NCBI GenBank assembly: GCA_026400425.1
Contig: JAPLPC010000494.1
Span: 1-6,713, forward strand
Reading direction: 5' to 3'
DNA: 6,713 nt
DNA from: Hyphomicrobiales bacterium
GTDB taxonomy: Bacteria > Pseudomonadota > Alphaproteobacteria > Rhizobiales > Xanthobacteraceae
In this document: in pieces, positions 1-5,528 of the stretch
How positions within the stretch are numbered: the first letter of the stretch is position 1
Layout of the letters: every line of letters begins with the position of its first letter
Position numbers and translations under genes: made by a program
The notes under the pieces: model-generated
Told to the model about the DNA's origin: nothing
Database searches by the model: none
The model's input: the letters and a program-made list of their open reading frames with translations, nothing else

Positions 1-457
1 ACCAGCCGCCGTCCGGCGCCAGCCCGGTCAAGAGGCCGATGATCAGGATCGAGCCGCCGAACAGATAGCACCAGTAGCCGTAGGCACTGAGCCGCGGAAA
101 CGCCATGTCGCGGGCGCCGAGCAGCTTCGGCAGCAGATACATCGCGAGACCTTCGAACATCGGGATCGCGAACAGGAACATCATGATCGTTCCGTGCATC
201 GTGAAGATCTGATTGTAGATGTCCGGCCCCAGAAACGCGCTGCGCGGGGTTGCGAGCTGGGCGCGGATCAGCATCGCCAGCACGCCGCCGATGCCGAAGA
301 ACACGAAGGCGGTGACGATGAAACGACGTCCGACGATGTTGTGGTTCACCGCCGACAGCCGGCCGAGGCCGGGCGGCGTGCGCCAGATCTTGTCGAGTGC
401 CTTGTGCAGGGCGATCGGGCTGGTGGGCGCAGCTGGCGCCGTCTGTTGATTCGTCAT
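1..457 (-). CDS. ctaD: Heme-copper terminal oxidase subunit I (N-terminal 152 residues, cut by window edge)
   Basis: This is the catalytic subunit of a proton-pumping terminal oxidase in the inner membrane; the family carries the low-spin heme and the heme-CuB oxygen-reducing centre. Translation from the ATG at 457-455 gives MTNQQTAPAA..., a helix around residues 46-66, then YNQIFTMHGT, where His88 matches the conserved low-spin heme ligand of helix II. GARDMAFPRL (114-123) and LTGLAPDGGW (143-152) follow, both standard for subunit I. The remaining CuB, active-site and proton-channel helices lie outside the window, so completeness and any fusion to subunit III cannot be judged. The start overlaps the subunit II stop as ATGA, implying translational coupling. 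Three of the four E. coli CyoB quinol-site residues (Arg71, Asp75, His98) are not matched, while Gln101 is (Gln83 here). Family assignment is secure; cytochrome c versus quinol oxidase is not. The symbol is the family symbol. Confidence 0.93.
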   Translation of the reverse strand, partial: MTNQQTAPAAPTSPIALHKALDKIWRTPPGLGRLSAVNHNIVGRRFIVTAFVFFGIGGVLAMLIRAQLATPRSAFLGPDIYNQIFTMHGTIMMFLFAIPMFEGLAMYLLPKLLGARDMAFPRLSAYGYWCYLFGGSILIIGLLTGLAPDGGW

Positions 458-1251
458 GGCATGTCCGTGGTCGCGCTGCGAAGCGCATCGCGATAGGTCT
501 CGTTGGGATGCGCCACCACGCTGAACTCCATGTCGGTATAACCTGTGCCGCTGAACTCGGCGCTGACGCCGCGGAACGTGCCCGGCTGTGATGCCGAAAT
601 GCGGATGACGTTGGTGTGGCCGGGGATCGCGTCGATCTTGCCGCCGAGTCGCGGCACCCAGAAACTGTGAATCACGTCGGAACTGGTGACACGGATATCG
701 ACGGGACGGCCGGCGGGAATATGCAGCGCGTTCACCGAGACGCGCTGCCCGTCGGCGGCGTCGGGGTAGTTGAACGTCCACTGCCACTGTTTGGCGACGG
801 CGTCGATGCGCAGCACATTTTCGGCGCCGGGATGCGCGAGCAGGCGTTCGCCGGTGAACAGCGCATAGATCAGCAACGGCGTCAGCACCACGGCGGGCAG
901 CACCAGGCCGCCGCCGATCAGCCAAAGTTTTGGCGAAGCAGCCGCGCCGCCGGGCCGTTTCACGAACGTCCACAGCAACAGACCCATCACCAGCGCGAAC
1001 AGAACCGCGGCGCCGATCAGCATCACCCACCAGAGTTCGGCGATGGCATGGGCCGATGCGCCCGCGGGATCGAGCGTCGAGAACGGTCCGCTGCAGCCCG
1101 ACAGCGGCAGGCCGGCCGCCGCGACAATACCGGCCGTGAACCTTGAGGGGGGCCGGCGTGTTGACGGCGAAAGAGGATGCTGATGCCGAACAAGATTTCC
1201 GAAGAGATTGCCGAATTCGACACCACCTCGGTGGTGGCGCTGGCGGGCCAT
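454..1251 (-). CDS. coxB: Heme-copper oxidase subunit II without a CuA site (quinol-oxidase-like, predicted lipoprotein); start uncertain
   Basis: Subunit II normally takes electrons from cytochrome c through the binuclear CuA centre. Numbered from the ATG at 1251 (265 residues), it shows a lipobox LSGC (50-53), a post-lipobox STLDPAG like that of CyoA, two membrane helices (about 72-96 and 109-131), and a periplasmic cupredoxin domain with KQWQWTFNYP (154-163) and IHSFWVPRLGGKID (194-207). At the CuA loop (228-241) the sequence reads GVSAEFSGTGYTDM: both CuA Cys are Ser (230, 234) and the His is Tyr (238), while His195, Glu232 and Met241 remain. CyoA has GISASYSGPGFSGM at this place. Most databases would name it cytochrome c oxidase subunit II; quinol-type subunit II is the better description. 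The ATG at 1251 is the only nearby in-frame ATG (an in-frame GTG lies three codons upstream) but gives a 52-residue pre-lipobox leader and overlaps the opposite-strand DUF2231 gene, so the true start may differ. It ends in an ATGA overlap with subunit I. Confidence 0.88.
   Translation of the reverse strand: MARQRHHRGGVEFGNLFGNLVRHQHPLSPSTRRPPSRFTAGIVAAAGLPLSGCSGPFSTLDPAGASAHAIAELWWVMLIGAAVLFALVMGLLLWTFVKRPGGAAASPKLWLIGGGLVLPAVVLTPLLIYALFTGERLLAHPGAENVLRIDAVAKQWQWTFNYPDAADGQRVSVNALHIPAGRPVDIRVTSSDVIHSFWVPRLGGKIDAIPGHTNVIRISASQPGTFRGVSAEFSGTGYTDMEFSVVAHPNETYRDALRSATTDMP
1171..1176 (+). promoter_or_regulatory. Ribosome binding site AAGAGG for the DUF2231 gene
   Basis: AAGAGG abuts the ATG at 1177 with no spacer but sits 6 bases before the ATG at 1183. 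The second ATG is therefore preferred as the start. Confidence 0.55.
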
Positions 1252-1665
1252 CCCATTCACGCCATGATGGTGTCGTTTCCGATCGCGCTGGTGATCTCGA
1301 CGCTCGGCAGCGACGTGTTCTACTGGTGGACCGGCGATCCGTTTTGGGCGCGCGCGGCCCTGTGGGCGAGCGGCTTCGCGTTCTGGCTCGGCATCGCCGC
1401 CAGCCTCGCCGGCACCGCCGAGCTGCTGCTGGTGGAGGGCATCCGCAAACGCGCTGCGAGCTGGACCCATGCCATTGCCGGCATCACGCTGGTGTCGATC
1501 GCCGGCGCAAATTGGGGGTGGCGGCTGATCGATCATGAAAACATTTTGCCGGTCGGATTGATGATGTCGGTGCTGGGCACGATCTTTGTCGGTCTGGCAG
1601 GCTGGCATGGCGGCAAACTGGTATTCGATCACGGCATCGGCCTGATGATATCGGACAAGGATTGA
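1183..1665 (+). CDS. DUF2231 family membrane protein
   Basis: This is a small inner-membrane protein of unknown biochemical role, 160 residues from the ATG at 1183 (162 if the ATG at 1177 is used). The family signature is visible: GHPIHAMMVSFPIAL (22-36) leading into helix 1, further helices near 59-84, 96-113 and 122-140, and a closing WHGGKLVFDHGIG (141-153). Several His lie in or beside helices (23, 26, 96, 142, 150), which would suit heme or metal binding, but this is inference. It is the only plus-strand gene in the oxidase block. Its 3' end overlaps the convergent CopD-like gene by 37 bp. Its 5' end overlaps, or lies within about 40 bp of, the divergent subunit II gene. Its transcript would thus be antisense to any mRNA running from copD into subunit II. 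The family assignment is confident; the function is unknown. Confidence 0.85.
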   Translation: MPNKISEEIAEFDTTSVVALAGHPIHAMMVSFPIALVISTLGSDVFYWWTGDPFWARAALWASGFAFWLGIAASLAGTAELLLVEGIRKRAASWTHAIAGITLVSIAGANWGWRLIDHENILPVGLMMSVLGTIFVGLAGWHGGKLVFDHGIGLMISDKD

Positions 1666-2126
1666 AGCCCGCCGGGCTCGCGCATCCAGGGCGGCAGGCT
1701 TGTGAAGTCGATCCCCGGCTTGGACAGCACAAGCACGAGGATGATGCCGATGACGGCGAGCGTGGCCGCCGTGATCGCCCAGCGCCGCCACTGCGCGTAA
1801 TGTCCGTGCGGCTTGAATAGGTTGAGGATGAGGAAGCCGGCGCGGACGTGGATCATCACCAGCAGGCCCACCGCGAACAGCTTGAGCATCATCCAGGTGG
1901 TGAACACCTCGCGCATAAACAGCAGGATGGTGCCTGCGATCACGGCGACGAAGGCCGCGGGCGATGTGACCCCGATGAAGATACGGCGGACGAATCGCTG
2001 CAATTCGAGCGTGTCTTCGCGTCCGTGGGTCATGCTGCGCTGACCGAACAGCCCCGGCAACACCAGCAGGCCGCCACACCACAAGATCAGTGCCACGATG
2101 TGCAGCGACTTCAGCAGCGCGATCAT
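1629..2126 (-). CDS. CopD/HemJ-like four-helix membrane protein
   Basis: This 165-residue integral membrane protein has helices at about 7-27, 51-71, 78-102 and 116-136. The opening MIALLKSLHIVALILWCGGLL and the WMMLK...MIHVRAGF stretch (78-98) resemble the CopD copper-resistance fold and the related HemJ protoporphyrinogen oxidase fold. His9 in helix 1, and Lys82 and His93 in helix 3, are the positions one would look at for heme or metal binding. The ATG overlaps the ctaG stop as ATGA, so the two are almost certainly co-translated. Together with its place beside oxidase genes, this points to a role in oxidase maturation, copper handling or heme handling. I cannot tell which from sequence; true HemJ function is less likely because the oxidase context explains it better. 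The C-terminus (after about residue 137) is a short soluble tail whose gene end overlaps the convergent DUF2231 gene. Confidence 0.82.
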   Translation of the reverse strand: MIALLKSLHIVALILWCGGLLVLPGLFGQRSMTHGREDTLELQRFVRRIFIGVTSPAAFVAVIAGTILLFMREVFTTWMMLKLFAVGLLVMIHVRAGFLILNLFKPHGHYAQWRRWAITAATLAVIGIILVLVLSKPGIDFTSLPPWMREPGGLQSLSDIIRPMP

Positions 2127-2893
2127 GGCATCGCTTCGTCAGCGACGATGGCGCGTTGCATCCGCCGGCCGAGCAGTGCCAGCGCGGCGATCAGATAGGG
2201 CAGCGAGGCCGGCACCCACATGATCAGGCCGGCGAGTTGCTGATCCTGGAGCGCACTCAAACCCCATGGCTCGGTGACGGCCATATGCGCGCTATAAAGC
2301 GGCACGCGGGCGAAGGTGATGACGGCGCCGAGCAGGCCCATCTGCACGACGGTGCCGAGCAGCACGCCCAGCGTCGCGCCGAGCTTCGACGACGGCGCCA
2401 GCACCGACATCCATAGCAGCATGGCGCTGAACAATAGGCTCAGCTCCATCACCCAGAACAGACCGGTATCGGCGAGGGCGGCGGCATAGGGCGCCGGCGC
2501 GTGCCACAGCCACAGCAGCACCATGTGCACGACCGAGGCCAGCACGCCGAACGCGGCGACACGGCCGAACGGCAATAAACGCCAGCGGTGCGGCATCGAC
2601 GCCACCAGCATCGGTGCGGCAAACGCGATCAGCACGACATGATGGGCGACGCGCGCCGAGAACAGCGCCGAGGTCAGCGCGCAGAGCGGCGAAACGAACA
2701 GCACGGCCAGCAACGCCCATGCGGATGCGGCGAGCCCGAGCCGCTGCCCGTGGTGATCGCCGTCGTCGCGCAACAGCGTCGCGATATGCAGCGAGGCCAT
2801 CGTCGCCAGCGCCGCGATCAACACGGGATCCAAGTTCCACTGGGCCAGCCAGTCGGCCGGCAAGGGTGCGGAGCCGCAATAAGGTTCGGTCAT
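2123..2893 (-). CDS. ctaG: Cytochrome c oxidase assembly protein, caa3_CtaG family
   Basis: This 256-residue protein has about seven membrane helices (roughly 22-40, 54-72, 83-100, 113-131, 145-163, 176-195, 221-242). Family marks are the SARVAHHVVLIAFAAPML stretch (79-96, with His84-His85), WHAPAPY (130-136), and the C-terminal LQDQQLAGLIMWVP (215-228), which is highly characteristic of the caa3-type CtaG family (unrelated to Cox11 despite the shared name). Members of this family are linked to assembly of heme-copper oxidases, probably metal insertion into the catalytic subunit. The ATG at 2893-2891 follows a modest purine-rich CCGGAAC on the minus strand. It is the first gene of the minus-strand block (ctaG, copD-like, then subunits II and I), with its promoter expected in 2894-3160. 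Because the cognate subunit II has no CuA, only the CuB centre of subunit I would need copper from this pathway; that is inference. Confidence 0.9.
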   Translation of the reverse strand: MTEPYCGSAPLPADWLAQWNLDPVLIAALATMASLHIATLLRDDGDHHGQRLGLAASAWALLAVLFVSPLCALTSALFSARVAHHVVLIAFAAPMLVASMPHRWRLLPFGRVAAFGVLASVVHMVLLWLWHAPAPYAAALADTGLFWVMELSLLFSAMLLWMSVLAPSSKLGATLGVLLGTVVQMGLLGAVITFARVPLYSAHMAVTEPWGLSALQDQQLAGLIMWVPASLPYLIAALALLGRRMQRAIVADEAMP

Positions 2894-2938
2894 GCGTGTT
2901 CCGGACCTTTCATCCTAGATATATTCGCCTGAACGCGG

Positions 2939-2956
2939 GCGATCGATCGCATGCGA
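2939..2956. repeat. Overlapping perfect palindromes
   Basis: GCGATCGATCGC (2939-2950) overlaps TCGCATGCGA (2947-2956); both read the same on the two strands. They lie 46-63 bases upstream of the ctaG start, a fitting place for an operator, though no known regulator is recognised. Confidence 0.5.
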
Positions 2957-3013
2957 GTGAGCGCCGCGGCTGGTCATGCGTCGTGTAAGAGGCAGAAACG
3001 CATTGTCCCGCAA

Positions 3014-3027
3014 ATGGATGCATCCAT
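3014..3027. repeat. 14-bp perfect palindrome ATGGATGCATCCAT
   Basis: A perfect 14-bp inverted repeat with no spacer sits near the middle of the divergent intergenic region, about 120 bp from the ctaG start and 135 bp from the YdeP-like start. Chance expectation for such a palindrome in 267 bp is about 0.02. It is a candidate operator; the protein that would bind it is unknown. Confidence 0.5.
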
Positions 3028-3081
3028 CGGCAGGGCAAAAGGTCACATCGATCGCACCCCGCAGTCGCCGCGCGACACATC

Positions 3082-3093
3082 ATGCCGCGGCAT
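3082..3093. repeat. 12-bp perfect palindrome ATGCCGCGGCAT
   Basis: This perfect palindrome lies 68-79 bases upstream of the YdeP-like start codon. A small hairpin GACGC-TTGGCA-GCGTC (3105-3120) follows it. It could be an operator or leader structure; there is no direct support beyond the symmetry. Confidence 0.4.
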
Positions 3094-3145
3094 CGCATCG
3101 GAACGACGCTTGGCAGCGTCCGTTGATCCGCAACCTTCTAACCCC

Positions 3146-3152
3146 GGAAAAG
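3146..3152 (+). promoter_or_regulatory. Ribosome binding site deciding the YdeP-like start
   Basis: GGAAAAG lies 8 bases before the ATG at 3161. It supports that start over the in-frame ATGs at 2951 and 3014, which would add 70 or 49 residues that look nothing like the family. Confidence 0.65.
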
Positions 3153-3160
3153 CACATCGT

Positions 3161-5488
3161 ATGGATCAATCCAAAGTCGAAACCACACCTCATCTCCACG
3201 ACGATCACGAGGCGCATGCGGCGAACGGGGAGCTGCAATATGCGGGGTCGTCCGGCGGTTGGGGCTCGTTGCGGGGGATCGCCGAGGTGCTCGGCACATC
3301 TCTGACGACGCCGGCGGTCACCGAGACGCTGCTGCGCCAGAACAAGCCGGGCGGCTTCATGTGCGTCTCGTGCTCGTGGAGCAAACCCGCCGATCACCAT
3401 GTGGTCGAATTCTGCGAGAATGGCGCCAAGGCGACGCTGTGGGAGCTGACCTCCAAGCGCTGCACGCCGGATTTTTTCGCCAAGCATACCGTGACCGAGT
3501 TGCGGGCGTGGAGCGACTTTGATCTCGAGAACCAGGGTCGTCTTACGCATCCGATGCGTTACGACGCGACGACCGATCGGTACGTGCCTTGTTCATGGGA
3601 TGAGGCGTTTGCCGAGATCGGCCGGGAACTGCGGGCGCTGGATCCAAAGTCCGCTATCTTTTATGCATCCGGCCGCGCCAGTCTCGAGACGTCATATCTG
3701 TATGCTTTGTTCGCACGGCTTTACGGCAACAACAATCTGCCGGACAGTTCGAACATGTGCCATGAGACCACGTCAGTGGCGCTGAAGGAAACCATCGGCG
3801 TGTCGGTCGGCACCACCGTATTTGAGGATATCGCCCGATGTGATGCGATGTTCTTCTTCGGGCAGAATACCGGCACCAATAGTCCGCGCTTCCTGCATCC
3901 GCTGCAGGAGGCCGCCAAGCGCGGCGTGAAGATCGTCACCTTCAACCCAGTGCGCGAGAAGGGGCTGGAAAGCTTCATCAACCCGCAGAATCCGGCGCAG
4001 ATGCTGACTGGCCACGCCACGCAGATATCGACGCAGTACCACCAGGTGAAGGTCGGCGGCGACGTCGCCGTTCTCACAGGGCTCGCCAAGCACCTCTTTG
4101 CCGCCGACGATGCCGCCAAGGCGGCCGGCACCAAGCGCGTTCTCGACGTCGATTTCATCGGGCAACATACCGATGGTCTTGATGCATTCGAGGCGATGGT
4201 GCGCGCCACGTCGTGGCAGGAGATCGAAGCACAAGCGGGCCTCGATCGATCCGCCATCGAAGCGGCAGCGCAGGTCTACATCGAAGCGGAACGCGTCATC
4301 GGTGTCTATGGCATGGGGCTGACGCAACACGTGCACGGTTTCGACAACGTCGCCATGTTCGTCAATTTGCTTCTGCTGCGCGGCAATATCGGCCGTGAGG
4401 GCGCCGGCATCTGCCCGGTTCGCGGCCATTCCAACGTGCAGGGGCAGCGTACCGTGGGTATCGCGGAAAAGCCCGAACTGGTGCCGCTCGACAAGCTCGC
4501 CGAGCAGTTCGGCTTCGAGCCGCCACGCGACAGGGGCATGAACACGGTCGAGGTGTGCGAGGGCCTGCTGGCCGGCAAGGTGAAAGCCTTCATCGGGCTC
4601 GGCGGCAATTTCGCCCGTGCCATCCCGGATCATTCTGTCGTGCAGCCGGCCTGGCACCGTATGCGGTTGACCGTGCAGATCGCGACCAAGCTCAATCACA
4701 GCCATCTGCTGAATGGCGAAGTCGCCTTTCTGCTCCCCTGCCTCGGCCGTTCCGAACAGGACATGCAGGAATCCGGGCCGCAAGCCGTCACGATGGAGGA
4801 TACGTTCAGCCATATCCATGGATCGATCGGCCGCCGCTCGCCGGCGAGCGAGCACTTGAAATCCGAAATCGCCATCGTCGCCGGATTGGCCAAGGCCACT
4901 TTGCCACGCAATCCGAAGGTCGATTGGGATGTCTGGACCGCAGATTACTGCCGGATCAGAGAGCTGATCGCGGAGACCTATCCGGAGGAGTTCTCCGATT
5001 TCAACGGCCGCATGTTCACGCCCGGCGGCTTCTACCGCGGCAATGCGGCGCGCGAGAGGATCTGGAAGACCGAGAGCGGCAAGGCCGTTTTCACCGTTCC
5101 GGAGGATATGGTTGCGACCGGATTCAAGGATGCGCCGGGCCGCTATCGGCTCATCACCATGCGCAGCAACGACCAGTTCAACACGACGGTCTACGGATCG
5201 AGTGATCGCTTGCGCGGGATAGAAGGTGAACGCGACGTGCTGTTGATCAATCACGACGACATCGTGCGCGCTGGGCTTGCCGAGGGCCAATCGGTGACGC
5301 TGGTCAGCGATGCAGGAGATGGCGTCGAACGCCGCGTCGGCCCGCTGAAGATTACGCCTTTCAGTCTGCCGGATGGCTGCCTCGGCGCGTATTATCCCGA
5401 GGCCAATCCGCTGGTGGCGCTGGCCAATCACGATATCAAGTCGAAGACACCGGGGTACAAATCGGTGCCGGTCAAGATCGTGGCCTGA
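3161..5488 (+). CDS. FdhF/YdeP family molybdopterin oxidoreductase (formate dehydrogenase alpha-like)
   Basis: This 775-residue cytoplasmic-type Mo-bisMGD oxidoreductase closely follows E. coli YdeP (about 760 residues) over its full length. The N-terminus has GGWGSLRGIAEVL (27-39). An iron-sulfur-like motif, Cys68-x2-Cys71-x13-Cys85, is followed by ENGAK. Then come QGRLTHPMRYD (124-134) and SNMCHETTSVAL (197-208), with Cys200 as the expected molybdenum ligand where formate dehydrogenases carry Sec or Cys. The middle has YGMGLTQHVHG (384-394), LLLRGNIGREGAGICPVRGH (404-423) and SNVQGQRTVGI; the C-terminal cofactor domain has NDQFNTTVYG and ends in PGYKSVPVKI. There is no Tat or Sec signal. 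YdeP has been linked to acid resistance, and its true substrate is not established; formate dehydrogenase is an inference strengthened by the neighbouring FNT transporter. No electron-transfer subunit or fdhD is in the window. The 3161 start is set by family alignment and a good ribosome binding site. It ends in a strong terminator. Confidence 0.93.
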   Translation: MDQSKVETTPHLHDDHEAHAANGELQYAGSSGGWGSLRGIAEVLGTSLTTPAVTETLLRQNKPGGFMCVSCSWSKPADHHVVEFCENGAKATLWELTSKRCTPDFFAKHTVTELRAWSDFDLENQGRLTHPMRYDATTDRYVPCSWDEAFAEIGRELRALDPKSAIFYASGRASLETSYLYALFARLYGNNNLPDSSNMCHETTSVALKETIGVSVGTTVFEDIARCDAMFFFGQNTGTNSPRFLHPLQEAAKRGVKIVTFNPVREKGLESFINPQNPAQMLTGHATQISTQYHQVKVGGDVAVLTGLAKHLFAADDAAKAAGTKRVLDVDFIGQHTDGLDAFEAMVRATSWQEIEAQAGLDRSAIEAAAQVYIEAERVIGVYGMGLTQHVHGFDNVAMFVNLLLLRGNIGREGAGICPVRGHSNVQGQRTVGIAEKPELVPLDKLAEQFGFEPPRDRGMNTVEVCEGLLAGKVKAFIGLGGNFARAIPDHSVVQPAWHRMRLTVQIATKLNHSHLLNGEVAFLLPCLGRSEQDMQESGPQAVTMEDTFSHIHGSIGRRSPASEHLKSEIAIVAGLAKATLPRNPKVDWDVWTADYCRIRELIAETYPEEFSDFNGRMFTPGGFYRGNAARERIWKTESGKAVFTVPEDMVATGFKDAPGRYRLITMRSNDQFNTTVYGSSDRLRGIEGERDVLLINHDDIVRAGLAEGQSVTLVSDAGDGVERRVGPLKITPFSLPDGCLGAYYPEANPLVALANHDIKSKTPGYKSVPVKIVA

Positions 5489-5495
5489 GCGGATC

Positions 5496-5525
5496 GGGCT
5501 GGCGCTTTCAGCGCCAGCCCTTTTT
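5496..5525 (+). terminator. Intrinsic terminator of the YdeP-like gene
   Basis: A perfect 10-bp stem GGGCTGGCGC / GCGCCAGCCC (5496-5505 and 5511-5520) with loop TTTCA is followed at once by TTTTT (5521-5525), starting 7 bases after the stop codon. On the minus strand the hairpin forms too but is not followed by a U tract, so it should work mainly for the plus-strand gene. Confidence 0.93.
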
Positions 5526-5528
5526 CCG

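Larger units (their letters stand above)
2894..3160. promoter_or_regulatory. Divergent intergenic region between ctaG and the YdeP-like gene
   Basis: These 267 bases must hold the promoters for both divergent genes. The AT-rich TAGATATATTCG at 2916-2927 is the best -10-like stretch for ctaG (TATATC on the minus strand), but no good -35 partner is present. There are perfect palindromes at 2939-2950, 3014-3027 and 3082-3093, and a 10-bp direct repeat ATCGATCGCA at 2942-2951 and 3047-3056. I found no FNR/FixK box (TTGAT-N4-ATCAA) and no acceptable sigma-54 site. The plus frame stays open from 2951 into the molybdoenzyme, but that part has no family resemblance and is treated as noncoding. Confidence 0.6.

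Noticed and set aside
1252..2082. Long upstream extension of the subunit II open frame, up to 542 residues in total
   Set aside because: The extra part is antisense to DUF2231 and CopD-like genes, is rich in Arg, His and Pro, and has no family resemblance. It is a chance open frame in GC-rich DNA.
3111..3126. Sigma-54-like site TGGCAGCGTCCGTTGA upstream of the YdeP-like gene
   Set aside because: The -24 GG is present, but the TTG of the -12 element is shifted by one base and the GC is absent, so it does not meet the consensus.
3003..3133. Two TTG-N2-CCGCAA sites (3003-3013 and 3123-3133), possible FNR/FixK boxes
   Set aside because: The half-sites are 5 bases apart instead of the 8 that FNR/FixK boxes need (TTG-N8-CAA). 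The 9-of-11 match between the two is expected by chance in a region this long.
2951..3160. 70-residue N-terminal extension of the YdeP-like protein
   Set aside because: The frame is open, but the residues do not match the family, and the ATG at 3161 has a well-placed ribosome binding site and the expected protein length.
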